Counted from the first letter of the stretch, positions 33,463 to 41,489 are shown. The stretch: DNA of 41,997 nucleotides from an uncultured Pelagibacteraceae bacterium (GCA_902632445.1 CACPCL010000007.1:1-41997); one strand, 5' to 3'. Notes: generated from the sequence alone by a model not told the origin. Made by a program: numbers and translations.

Positions 33463-34437
33463 CTAACAACCTTTAAAAGATGCATACATGCTCTGTAACA
33501 GTTCTGTGTACATACCTTTGCCTTTACCTAGTGTTGCGCCAAGAGGATCTAAAACACCAGTTTTGATTTTAGTATCTTTTGCAATTGATTTTATAATTGC
33601 TGGATTGAATTGAGGTTCCGAAAAAAGACAATTAACTTTTTCATGTTCGATTAATTCTCTTATTTCAGACAATTGCTCTGCTCCTGGTAAAACATCTGGA
33701 TTTACTGTTAAAGCACCTAAAACTTTTATACCAAACCTATTTTCAAAATATTGATAAGCATCATGAAAAACTACAAATCTCAGATTTCCTTTAAGATCTT
33801 TTTTAATATTTTTAGTTAAATTATCTAATTCAGACTGAGCTTTTTTAGAGTTAGCTTTATATTTTGAGCTGTTTTCAGGATCTAATTTTACCAATTGCTT
33901 TTCGATTTCTTTAACAATTACCTTAGCATTCATTGGATCCAGCCAAACATGTGGATCGTGTTCTCCGTGAGCATGTCCTTCATGTTCGTGATCATCATGT
34001 TTTGCTTTTTTATGTCCGTGATCATCATGTTTCTCCTCTTTATGACCGTGTCCGTGATCCTCATGACCTTCAAATTTATTTTTTTCTCTAAATTTAAGTT
34101 TTTTAATCCCACTCAAATCCATTATTTCAATATTTATTGCTTTTTTAGCAATTGTATTTAATGGTTTTTCTAAGAAAGCTTCTAAATCCTCACCAACCCA
34201 AATAATTAGATCGGCGTTTTCAATCATTTTCGCATGAGAGGGTTTTAAACTAAATCCATGCGGAGAATTATAACCATCAACAATTACATCAGGTTTTCCA
34301 ACACCATCCATGACGTAACTTACCAAAGAATGTATTGGCTTAATTGATGTAACAACTTTCACTTCAGCTTTAGACGTCGAAATAGTTGTAAAAAGGACAA
34401 TGAATACAGATAAAATTAATTTAAGTATTTTTATCAT
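33463..34437 (-). CDS. znuA: zinc ABC transporter substrate-binding protein
   Basis: Periplasmic Zn-binding protein of 324 residues. A Sec signal peptide (about 1-24, ending TSKA) precedes EVKVVTSIKPIHSLVSYV, the cluster A-1 entrance. Ligands His60 (SPHG) and His163 (DPHVWLDP) are visible. A histidine-rich loop at 124-160 carries 13 His, as in ZnuA, where it gathers zinc. Asp/His near the C terminus complete the site. It is divergent from znuCB-zur, with two palindromes typical of Zur between them. Confidence 0.95.
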   Translation of the reverse strand: MIKILKLILSVFIVLFTTISTSKAEVKVVTSIKPIHSLVSYVMDGVGKPDVIVDGYNSPHGFSLKPSHAKMIENADLIIWVGEDLEAFLEKPLNTIAKKAINIEIMDLSGIKKLKFREKNKFEGHEDHGHGHKEEKHDDHGHKKAKHDDHEHEGHAHGEHDPHVWLDPMNAKVIVKEIEKQLVKLDPENSSKYKANSKKAQSELDNLTKNIKKDLKGNLRFVVFHDAYQYFENRFGIKVLGALTVNPDVLPGAEQLSEIRELIEHEKVNCLFSEPQFNPAIIKSIAKDTKIKTGVLDPLGATLGKGKGMYTELLQSMYASFKGC

Positions 34438-34441
34438 AATA

Positions 34442-34456
34442 TGTTATAATATAACA
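34442..34456. promoter_or_regulatory. Zur operator box 1 (znuA-znuC intergenic)
   Basis: 15-bp near-perfect palindrome of the form TGTTATAATATAACA; only the central base breaks symmetry. It matches the Zur consensus core (GTTATA-N-TATAAC). It lies between the divergent starts of znuA (34437) and znuC (34499), and it overlaps a TATAAT-like -10 (34445-34450) for the znuC side. Zn-Zur binding would thus block RNA polymerase. Confidence 0.9.
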
Positions 34457-34459
34457 AAG

Positions 34460-34474
34460 TGTTACAATATAACA
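34460..34474. promoter_or_regulatory. Zur operator box 2 (znuA-znuC intergenic)
   Basis: Second copy, TGTTACAATATAACA, one mismatch from box 1, with an 18-bp start-to-start spacing. The close, nearly two-helical-turn spacing suggests cooperative binding of Zur dimers that together would cover both divergent promoters. Only the 61 bases between znuA and znuC are available for these sites. Confidence 0.88.
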
Positions 34475-34498
34475 TTTATAATTGCAAGGATTAATATT

Positions 34499-35251
34499 GT
34501 GAATAAATTGAATTTAGAGACTTTAATTAAAGTAGAAAATGTAGGTCTATTTAAAAACGATAAATGGTTAGTAAAGGGAGTTTCCTTGGAAGTAAAAAAG
34601 GGAGAAATCGTTACATTAATTGGACCTAATGGATCAGGAAAAACAACAACGGCGAAAATTGCTCTTGGTATTTATAAGAACATTGAGGGAAAAGTTAAAA
34701 AATTTACTAAAAAAATTGGCTATGTCCCTCAAAAAATCTCTATAGATTGGACATTACCTTTAAGAGTAATTGATTTTATGTTGCTTACACAAAATCTAAG
34801 CAGCGAAGAAACAATAAATGCTTTGAAATTGACCGGAGTAGAACATCTTAAAAATAATAATTTAAGTAATTTATCTGGAGGTGAATTTCAAAGAGTTTTA
34901 ATTGCAAGGGCTATAGCAAAAAATCCTGACCTTTTAGTGTTGGATGAACCAGTTCAAGGTGTAGATTTTAAAGGTGAAATCTCCCTTTACGAATTAATAA
35001 AAGAAATCTCAGAAAAGGTTAATTGCGGAATTTTATTAATATCTCATGACTTACATGTTGTTATGTCTTCTACAGATTATGTAGTTTGTCTCAATGGCCA
35101 TGTTTGTTGCTCTGGAACACCTCAATCTGTAGCTAACAACGATAAATATCAAGAATTGTTTGGAGACCGTGCTTCAACAGTTTTATCTGTGTATGAACAC
35201 AAACATGATCACACTCACTCACCAGATGGAACAATAAAAAGGAAACAATAG
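34499..35251 (+). CDS. znuC: zinc ABC transporter ATP-binding protein
   Basis: ATPase of the Zn importer. I choose GTG at 34499: AAGGA at 34485-34490 supports it, it keeps the operator region intergenic, and the upstream ATG at 34400 would run antisense through the znuA start and the Zur boxes. 250 residues. Walker A is GPNGSGKTT (42-50), the signature LSGGE is near residue 140, and Walker B LLVLDEP is near 160. The C-terminal tail is His-rich (YEHKHDHTHS), an extra Zn-binding feature. It abuts znuB with no gap. Confidence 0.94.
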   Translation: MNKLNLETLIKVENVGLFKNDKWLVKGVSLEVKKGEIVTLIGPNGSGKTTTAKIALGIYKNIEGKVKKFTKKIGYVPQKISIDWTLPLRVIDFMLLTQNLSSEETINALKLTGVEHLKNNNLSNLSGGEFQRVLIARAIAKNPDLLVLDEPVQGVDFKGEISLYELIKEISEKVNCGILLISHDLHVVMSSTDYVVCLNGHVCCSGTPQSVANNDKYQELFGDRASTVLSVYEHKHDHTHSPDGTIKRKQ

Positions 35252-36055
35252 ATGTTTGATGATTTTTTTATAAGGGCTTTGATTGCTGGAATTGGAATTG
35301 CATTAGTTACTGGCCCCCTTGGATGTTTTATAATTTGGAGAAGATTATCTTTTTTTGGCGATACGTTATCTCATTCTGCACTTCTTGGAGTAACTATTGC
35401 TTTCTTTTTTGAATTAAATATAGCTTTTTCAGTTTTTTTAATTTCATCAGCAATCGCACTGATACTTTTAAAACTCCAAAAAACTACAAAACTACCTGGC
35501 GATGCATTATTAGGTTTATTAGCACATTCATCTCTAGCAGTTGGTTTAGTTGTAATTGGTTTTCTTACCACGATCCGATTTGATATAATGGGACTATTAT
35601 TTGGCGACATCTTAGCTGTAAATGAAATAGATCTATTGATAATTTGGATCGGTGGAGCACTAATTTTATTAATATTGAAATTTATTTGGAAACCTCTGTT
35701 TGCCTCAACAGTTAATCATGAACTTGCTGAAGCCGAAGGAATGAAGCCTGATAAAGTGAATGCAATCTTTACAGTTTTATTAGCAGCGATAATTGCAATA
35801 TCAATTAAAATTGTAGGACTTCTGTTGATAACAGGAATGTTAATTATGCCAGCTGCAATGGCAAGAAACGTTTCTAACAATCCCACACAGATGGTTAAGT
35901 TATCAATACTAGGGGGTTTGTTATCAGTAATAATTGGTTTGTTTTCATCATTACAAATTAATACCCCTTCAGGGCCTTCGATAATTACTGCAGCGTTAGT
36001 TTTATTTTGTCTTACACTTATTAAGATCAAAAATTATTCTGAATTGAAAAAATGA
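35252..36055 (+). CDS. znuB: zinc ABC transporter permease
   Basis: 267-residue membrane permease of the ABC-3 (Mn/Zn) family, with about eight helices. WRRLSFFGDTLSHSALLGV (about 29-47) is a conserved periplasmic/TM segment, GDALLGLLAHSSLAVGLV follows, and the loop EGMKPDKVNAIFTVLLA (about 161-177) is where ZnuC docks. It starts directly after the znuC stop. zur follows 23 bases downstream, probably the same operon. Confidence 0.95.
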   Translation: MFDDFFIRALIAGIGIALVTGPLGCFIIWRRLSFFGDTLSHSALLGVTIAFFFELNIAFSVFLISSAIALILLKLQKTTKLPGDALLGLLAHSSLAVGLVVIGFLTTIRFDIMGLLFGDILAVNEIDLLIIWIGGALILLILKFIWKPLFASTVNHELAEAEGMKPDKVNAIFTVLLAAIIAISIKIVGLLLITGMLIMPAAMARNVSNNPTQMVKLSILGGLLSVIIGLFSSLQINTPSGPSIITAALVLFCLTLIKIKNYSELKK

Positions 36056-36078
36056 TATTAAATTGTTAATTTATATTT

Positions 36079-36483
36079 ATGGCACAAGCACAAACACTTT
36101 CTAGAAATCAACAAATTGTTTTAGATATTATTGAAAAAGCAAAGAGCCCTTTAAAAGCTTATTCAATACTTTTTAATGTACAAAAAAAAGGAATAAACGC
36201 CCCACAGCAAATTTATCGAGCTTTAGATAAGTTAATTGAAATGGGTAAAATACATAAAATAGAAAGTAAAAATGCTTTTGTAGCATGTAGAAGTTCAGAT
36301 TGTGAAATTTCAAAAGCAACTGCGTTTTCAATTTGTGAAAGCTGTGAAATGGTTGATGAAATTAGTGATACAAAGCTTTCAAAGTATTTATCAAATTTCA
36401 GCGATAAAAAAGGAACTAAGTTTAAAAGATTTAATTTAGAATTTTTTGGATTATGCAAAAAATGCAAAATAGAAACAAAATAA
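36079..36483 (+). CDS. zur: Fur-family zinc uptake regulator
   Basis: 134-residue Fur superfamily repressor. The N-terminal winged helix runs from about residue 8 (RNQQIVLDIIEKAKSPLKAYSI), with DNA-recognition helix NAPQQIYRALDKLIEMG at about 36-52. The C-terminal half has two C-x2-C structural zinc sites (CESC and CKKC) joined by a His-poor sensor region. Gene position after znuCB and the paired Zur boxes 5' of znuC make Zur the best identity over Fur or PerR. As the last gene of the operon it would regulate its own expression. Confidence 0.92.
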   Translation: MAQAQTLSRNQQIVLDIIEKAKSPLKAYSILFNVQKKGINAPQQIYRALDKLIEMGKIHKIESKNAFVACRSSDCEISKATAFSICESCEMVDEISDTKLSKYLSNFSDKKGTKFKRFNLEFFGLCKKCKIETK

Positions 36484-36592
36484 GCTAATCTGGGACATTC
36501 TTAAGCATATCTTCCATAATTCACTTTTTAGTTGAATAACGGTTACATTAATTTCTTATCCATGTTAAAATTTTGAAAATTTAGGAGGAGAA

Positions 36593-37534
36593 ATGAAATA
36601 TTTTAAACATTTAGTATCAATAATTGCAGCTCTTACTATTAGTAGTGCTGTTAACGCTAACGAGATCAAAATGGGTAGGGCAGACTGGGATACAGGTTAT
36701 TTCCAGGCTGAGATCTACAAACAAGCATTAGAAAAAATGGGCTACAAAGTTTCTGGTCCCCAAACTATGAAACCTCAAGTATTTTATGTTGCTGCTACAA
36801 CAGGCGATGTAGATCTATGGGTTAACGGATGGTTCGGAACTCACGATGGGTACATTTCTGAGTCTAAAGGCAAAGTAAAAGCTGTTGGTCACGTAATGAA
36901 AAAAGGTGGATTACAAGGTTATTTAATAGATAAAAAATCGGCTGATAAATTTGGTATCAAAACGGTTATGGATATTAAAAAACATGCTAAAAACTGGGAC
37001 TCTAATGGAGATGGAAAAGCAGATATGGTTGCTTGTCCTCCAGGCTGGGGATGTGAAAAAGTTATACAAAAGCACTTTGACGAACTTGGTTTAGGTGAGT
37101 TCATAAATCCTGTAAAAGCAGATTACTCAGCATCAATGGCTGACGTTATTTCTAAATACAAAAATGGTAAATCAGTATTATTTTATACTTGGACACCTAA
37201 CTGGACAGTTGGAACATTAAAACTTGGTAAGGATGTTGTTTGGATTGAAGTTCCATACAGTGGTTCGAAACCTTCAAAAGTTGCTAATGCAACGAAATCA
37301 AAAGTTAATTTAGGTTTTGGAGCAGACGATATTAGACCAGCAGCTAACGTAGATTTTCTAAAAGCAAATCCTAAAGTTGAAAAGATGTTGAAGAAAGCAT
37401 CAATTCCACTAGCAGATATTGCCGCTCAAAATCTTAAAATGAACAAAGGTGAGAAGAGCGAAAAAGCAATTAAGAAGCACGCTAACGACTGGATTAAAGC
37501 AAATCAAAGTACTTTTGATAGCTGGATTAAGTAA
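36593..37534 (+). CDS. proX: glycine betaine/proline ABC transporter substrate-binding protein
   Basis: Periplasmic binding protein, 313 residues. The signal peptide (about 1-22) is followed by ANEIKMGRADWDTGY. WVNGWFGTHDGY and CPPGWGCEKVIQ are the ligand-box segments of ProX, where Trp and aromatic residues cage the quaternary ammonium, and DSNGDGKADM matches the DxDGDGKA loop. A strong ribosome binding site, TAGGAGGAG, lies directly ahead of the ATG, suggesting high expression. It begins the proXW pair, 109 bases after zur. The ligand (glycine betaine, proline betaine or DMSP-like) cannot be read. Confidence 0.92.
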   Translation: MKYFKHLVSIIAALTISSAVNANEIKMGRADWDTGYFQAEIYKQALEKMGYKVSGPQTMKPQVFYVAATTGDVDLWVNGWFGTHDGYISESKGKVKAVGHVMKKGGLQGYLIDKKSADKFGIKTVMDIKKHAKNWDSNGDGKADMVACPPGWGCEKVIQKHFDELGLGEFINPVKADYSASMADVISKYKNGKSVLFYTWTPNWTVGTLKLGKDVVWIEVPYSGSKPSKVANATKSKVNLGFGADDIRPAANVDFLKANPKVEKMLKKASIPLADIAAQNLKMNKGEKSEKAIKKHANDWIKANQSTFDSWIK

Positions 37535-37552
37535 GGGTTAGGGTTAATTTTA

Positions 37553-38404
37553 ATGAACTTAAAATTAGCCCCCTCAGATTACGATATATACATTCCATTA
37601 GGAGAATGGATAGAAGGAAATATTAAAGAGTGGCTTTTTGAACAAAGGCCACTCTTTAAAAAAATTTCAGCCCCAATAGATACGGTTTTAAATGGATTTG
37701 AGTCTATTTTGAATTTTATACCTTTTCCAATTGTACTTCTTTTATTTGTATTTTTAGCTTATAAAACAAATGGATTTAAATTTGCATTATTTTCTCTTTT
37801 TAGTTTACTTTTTATTGACCTCGTAGACCTATGGTCAGAAAGTATGACTACACTTGCAATGATTTTCACAGCTGTTTTATTTTGTATGTTAATAGGAATT
37901 CCTCTTGGCATCATTGCTTCAAGAAGTAATACCTTTGAGATTATTTTACGTCCTATACTCGATATAATGCAAACAATACCAAGTTTCGTTTATTTAATTC
38001 CTGTGGTTATGCTTTTCGGTGTTGGTTTAACTCCTGGAGTAGTAGCTACAATCATATTTGCCTTACCACCAATTATTAGATTAACAAATTTGGGTATTAG
38101 ACAAGTTGGAAAAGGTTTTAAAGAAGCAGGATCAAGCTTAGGATTAACCAAATTTTTAATACTTATTAAAATTGAAATTCCTTTGTCTTTAAAAACCATT
38201 ATGGCAGGAGTTAATCAAACATTGATGCTTGCATTATCGATGGTAGTTATTGCAGCTCTTATAGGCGCTGGAGGTCTAGGTTTAACTGTATATATCGCCT
38301 TAGGAAGACTTGATGTAGGTTCTGCGGTTATCGGTGGAACAGGTATCGTAATTCTAGCAATTATTTTAGATAGAATTACACAAAAAATTATTAAATCACG
38401 TTAA
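37553..38404 (+). CDS. proW: glycine betaine ABC transporter permease
   Basis: 283-residue permease. The N-terminal soluble part (about 1-50: YIPLGEWIEGNIKEWLFEQ) is followed by six or so helices. The EAA loop KEAGSSLGLTKFLILIKIEIPLSL (about 189-212) is the ATPase contact. The pattern matches ProW/OpuAB. proX lies 18 bases upstream. The ATPase ProV is not adjacent: the next gene is convergent and of another function. The last 9 bases overlap the homocysteine methyltransferase gene. Confidence 0.92.
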   Translation: MNLKLAPSDYDIYIPLGEWIEGNIKEWLFEQRPLFKKISAPIDTVLNGFESILNFIPFPIVLLLFVFLAYKTNGFKFALFSLFSLLFIDLVDLWSESMTTLAMIFTAVLFCMLIGIPLGIIASRSNTFEIILRPILDIMQTIPSFVYLIPVVMLFGVGLTPGVVATIIFALPPIIRLTNLGIRQVGKGFKEAGSSLGLTKFLILIKIEIPLSLKTIMAGVNQTLMLALSMVVIAALIGAGGLGLTVYIALGRLDVGSAVIGGTGIVILAIILDRITQKIIKSR

Positions 38405-39244
38405 AGACTTCAATTTTTCGATATGTTTTGGAGTGATTTCACAACAGCCTCCAATAATTTTTGCTCCCTTGTTCTTTAATTTTTTACAGATTTCAAAGAA
38501 CTTCTTAGGGGTTAGATCTTTTCTTTTTCCAAGTTGAACTTTAGGATTATTCGAGTCAGGTTTCCATCCTGGCGGAATGTGCTCAAAAGCGTTGATTTTA
38601 AATCCAAATGGAACTTTAAGTTTTTTTGCGTCTTTCATCACTTCATTTAAATCCTCAAATGACACACAAGAAGCCATAATCCCAATAGGTTTATATTTTT
38701 GGACTTTCTTTGCCACAGTTATAAATTTTTCACCCGATGGTAACAAACCTTTACTCCTAATGTGTATACCTACTATAAAATTTTTTTTGTATTCTTTAAT
38801 TGCGCTTAATCCTAATGAACACTCTTTCCAACTACTCATTACATCTAAGTAAAAAAAATCTACAAATGGATTAAGGTATTTTGCCTGGGATCTAAAACTT
38901 TCTTTTATAAAGTTAAGATCTTTTCCAAGATCAGCAAAATAAGTGAAGTTTTGAGGTGGTAGACTTCCAGCAATCAGAACTTTTTTTTTAGACATGGCCA
39001 CGGCTTTTTTGGCCAATTTTCCTGCTAAAACGTTCAGATTTTTATATTCTTTTACCAAACCATTCTCGATCAACCTTCTTTTTCTACTACCAAAGCTATT
39101 AGTTACTATAATTTCTGCTCCAGCTTTTATAAAATCTAAATGAGTTTTGATAACCGTTTTATGGTATTTCTTTTTATATAAAGCTGAAGCTCCCCAAAGA
39201 GTTCCGTGAGGTTTTACTCCACGGTTAAGCAGCTCCTGGCCCAT
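38396..39244 (-). CDS. homocysteine S-methyltransferase family protein
   Basis: Zinc-dependent methyltransferase of the MmuM/BHMT (PF02574) type, 282 residues from the ATG used. Cys193 (MASC), Cys267 and Cys268 (GGCC) are the family zinc ligands. The conserved N-terminal motif ILDGGMGQEL is only half encoded from this ATG: the ILDGG part is in frame immediately upstream. The true start is therefore probably upstream at a non-standard codon (ATT at 39265-39263 or CTG at 39289-39287), with an in-frame stop at 39298-39296. It makes methionine from homocysteine using S-methylmethionine, betaine or another donor. It ends the prpB-prpC-small protein gene run. Confidence 0.85.
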   Translation of the reverse strand: MGQELLNRGVKPHGTLWGASALYKKKYHKTVIKTHLDFIKAGAEIIVTNSFGSRKRRLIENGLVKEYKNLNVLAGKLAKKAVAMSKKKVLIAGSLPPQNFTYFADLGKDLNFIKESFRSQAKYLNPFVDFFYLDVMSSWKECSLGLSAIKEYKKNFIVGIHIRSKGLLPSGEKFITVAKKVQKYKPIGIMASCVSFEDLNEVMKDAKKLKVPFGFKINAFEHIPPGWKPDSNNPKVQLGKRKDLTPKKFFEICKKLKNKGAKIIGGCCEITPKHIEKLKSLT

Positions 39245-39281
39245 ACCTCCATCTAAAATTCTAATCTTTTGAAAAAAATGA

Positions 39282-39467
39282 TTATCCAGAAACTTCTAAA
39301 CCAAAAAATGTTGATAAAAAAATTATAATTGCAAAAATTGCAAACCACATAATCCACTGACTTGCTACTTTAACCAAAGACCCCTTATCAATTCCTTTCC
39401 AAGGCATAAAAGTATATGTAGCTAATGTCACTAGGATTAAAAATAAAAGTAAATTAGTTAAAGTCAT
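39282..39467 (-). CDS. small membrane protein (61 aa), conserved-looking
   Basis: Two hydrophobic helices (about 4-20 and 36-55) joined by the short, basic loop PWKGIDKGSLVKVASQW. Function unknown. It is most likely a real gene: its start directly abuts the prpC stop (no gap) and its stop is 37 bases before the following ATG, in a tight operon where every other gap is 0 bases. It may be a small inner-membrane protein of the SAR11 kind seen next to metabolic genes. It has no recognisable family motif. Confidence 0.65.
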   Translation of the reverse strand: MTLTNLLLFLILVTLATYTFMPWKGIDKGSLVKVASQWIMWFAIFAIIIFLSTFFGLEVSG

Positions 39468-40592
39468 CTATCTTTGGTTTAATAACATTACTTCTCTTAC
39501 TTCAGCACCTCTGTATTTGGACAAAGGTCTAATAAGTTTGTTTGAAGCATGTTGCTCCATAATATGTGCTGACCATCCAGTAATTCGTGACATAACAAAG
39601 ATTGGAGTATAAAAGTCTATATCGATGCCCATCATATAATAAGTTGGACCACAAGGAAAATCTACATTTGGATGGATATTTTTTCGGTCAATCATTATTT
39701 TTTCTAAAATTTCATAAATTCTTGTATATTTTTCTTTTTTTAAAAGTTTCGCTACTTTAAACATATAGTGTTTCATCGTTGGAACCCTTGAGTCTCCTGT
39801 TCTATAAACTCTGTGACCAAAACCCATTACAACTTTCTTTTTATCTAATGCATTTTCAATCCAAGCTTTAGCTTTCTCAGGTCTGCCTATTTCTTTCATC
39901 ATATGCATTACAGCCTCATTTGCTCCACCGTGTAACGGACCTTTTAAAGATGCTATCGCGCCGGTAATCGCACCATGTAAATCAGACAGGCTAGAAGTAA
40001 TTGTTCTTGCGGTAAAAGTTGAAACATTAAAACTATGTTCAGCATATAAAATTAATGAGATATCAAACGCCCTCACTATTTCTTTATCCGGCACTTTATT
40101 AAACATCATTTTAAAAAAATTTTCTGAAAAAGATAAATTTTTACTTGGAGAAATTATGCTTTTACCTTTCCTCGCTCTAAAATATGCAGCAACTGCAGTA
40201 GGTGTCTTTGCAAAAATTCTCATCGCTTTTCTCATATTTGCTTTTGGAGAATTATCTTTTGTATCTTTATCTTCTAATGCCATTAAACTAACACATGTTC
40301 TTATCACATCCATAGGATGTGCGTTCTTTGGCATCTTCTTGATATCGTTTAATATTTGTTTTGAAAGTTTTCTTTCAGATCTTTCTTGTTTTATAAATCT
40401 TTTAAGCTGATTTTTATTTGGGAGCTCACCATTAAGAACAAGATATGCAACTTCTTCAAAATCACATTTATCACAAAGTTCTTGTACCGTATAACCCCTA
40501 TAGGTAAGTGCACTTAATTCTGGCACCACATGAGATATAGTTGTTTCATCAACGACTATTCCTAATAATCCTTTTTTAATTTCTTCACTCAT
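39468..40592 (-). CDS. prpC: 2-methylcitrate synthase
   Basis: Citrate-synthase fold, 374 residues, the short PrpC/type I length. Active-site regions: SLKGPLHGGANEAVMHMMKEIG (about 202-223) with a catalytic His, GFGHRVYRTGDSR (about 254-266) with the second His and Arg, and VDFPCGPTYYMMGID with the catalytic Asp. Condenses propionyl-CoA with oxaloacetate in the 2-methylcitrate cycle. A plain citrate synthase is not excluded by sequence alone, but pairing with prpB supports PrpC. It starts 0 bases after the prpB stop. Confidence 0.9.
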   Translation of the reverse strand: MSEEIKKGLLGIVVDETTISHVVPELSALTYRGYTVQELCDKCDFEEVAYLVLNGELPNKNQLKRFIKQERSERKLSKQILNDIKKMPKNAHPMDVIRTCVSLMALEDKDTKDNSPKANMRKAMRIFAKTPTAVAAYFRARKGKSIISPSKNLSFSENFFKMMFNKVPDKEIVRAFDISLILYAEHSFNVSTFTARTITSSLSDLHGAITGAIASLKGPLHGGANEAVMHMMKEIGRPEKAKAWIENALDKKKVVMGFGHRVYRTGDSRVPTMKHYMFKVAKLLKKEKYTRIYEILEKIMIDRKNIHPNVDFPCGPTYYMMGIDIDFYTPIFVMSRITGWSAHIMEQHASNKLIRPLSKYRGAEVREVMLLNQR

Positions 40593-41489
40593 TTATTCAT
40601 GTCCCTCTGTAGAAAAATCAGTTATTTTCTTATCTGGCGTATTGTATTTCTCATATTCTACTAACTCGTACAACCTTTTTCTAGTCTGCATTTTGTCAAT
40701 AACATTGTTTTGATGGCCATCATTAAATATTGATTTTAAACCCATTTCTACATTTTGCATTGCTAGTCTTTGGGTACTTACAGGATAAATAACAATGTTG
40801 TAACCTAAACTTTCTAATTGTTTTTTTTCTAACAATTTAGATTTTCCAAATTCAGTCATATTAGCAAGCAAATAACCTTTAGCTACTTTTCTAACTTTTT
40901 CAAATTCAGTCTCATCTTTCATAGCTTCAGGAAAAATCATATCAGCCCCAGCATCTTCGTAAGCTTTTATTCTATCCAACGTTTTATCTAAACCCTCAAC
41001 AGAATTGGCATCTGTTCTTGCAATTATTAAAAAGTTTTGATCTTTTCTAGCATTAACCGACTCTTTAATTTTTTTAACCATTTCGTCTTTGGTTACTAAT
41101 TCTTTATTATCCAGGTGCCCACATCTTTTTTCAGATATTTGATCTTCTAAATGACATCCAGCTAAACCTTTGCTTTCAAAAACTTGAATTGTTTTTGTAC
41201 AATTTCCAAAACCTGTATCAATATCAACTATTGTAGGAAGATCAGTTACTCTAGCTATTTGTCCACTTCGATAACTTACTTGGTCTAATGTTGTTAAACC
41301 AATATCAGGCAAACCAAGATCATTAGACATAACTCCACCTGAAACATAAACTCCTTCAAAACCAATTTCAGCAATCAGTTTTGCGCACAAAGGATTGTAT
41401 GCCCCTGGAAATCTTAATAATTTTTTTGATTTTAAAGCTTTAACTAAATATAATCTTTTTTCTGAAATTGTTTTTTTAGTAAAATGCAT
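40593..41489 (-). CDS. prpB: methylisocitrate lyase
   Basis: PEP mutase/isocitrate-lyase superfamily, 298 residues. LRFPGAYNPLCAKLIAEIGFEGVYVSGG (about 25-52) is the first strand region, VDIDTGFGN is the metal loop, and SEKRCGHLD (about 119-127) has the catalytic Cys of the KRCGH motif. It cleaves 2-methylisocitrate to succinate and pyruvate, the last step of propionate oxidation. First gene of the minus-strand run prpB, prpC, small protein, homocysteine methyltransferase. prpD is not in this window. Confidence 0.95.
   Translation of the reverse strand: MHFTKKTISEKRLYLVKALKSKKLLRFPGAYNPLCAKLIAEIGFEGVYVSGGVMSNDLGLPDIGLTTLDQVSYRSGQIARVTDLPTIVDIDTGFGNCTKTIQVFESKGLAGCHLEDQISEKRCGHLDNKELVTKDEMVKKIKESVNARKDQNFLIIARTDANSVEGLDKTLDRIKAYEDAGADMIFPEAMKDETEFEKVRKVAKGYLLANMTEFGKSKLLEKKQLESLGYNIVIYPVSTQRLAMQNVEMGLKSIFNDGHQNNVIDKMQTRKRLYELVEYEKYNTPDKKITDFSTEGHE

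Noticed and set aside
33895-34161. Open frame on the plus strand opposite znuA, 88 codons
   Set aside because: It lies over the His-rich repeat of znuA; the antisense of His/Asp codons gives a hydrophobic Met/Ile/Phe/Ser string with no ribosome binding site. It is a shadow of the real gene.
34400-34498. Upstream extension of znuC to the ATG at 34400
   Set aside because: It would run through both Zur boxes and the znuA start region, adding 33 residues unlike any ABC ATPase. GTG at 34499 has a ribosome binding site.
35716-36030. Minus-strand open frame of 104 codons inside znuB
   Set aside because: Antisense to a well-supported permease gene; no motif and no start signal.
36484-36592. Riboswitch or terminator between zur and proX
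   Set aside because: The 109 bases show no convincing hairpin with a T run or aptamer core, only a strong ribosome binding site at the end.
37530-37556. Telomere-like GGGTTA repeats between proX and proW
   Set aside because: Only two units in an 18-base gap; chance or leader sequence.
39245-39300. SAM-V or other riboswitch ahead of the homocysteine methyltransferase
   Set aside because: The short gap, occupied by the end of the 61-residue gene, has no stem-loop core or conserved riboswitch bases that I can see.
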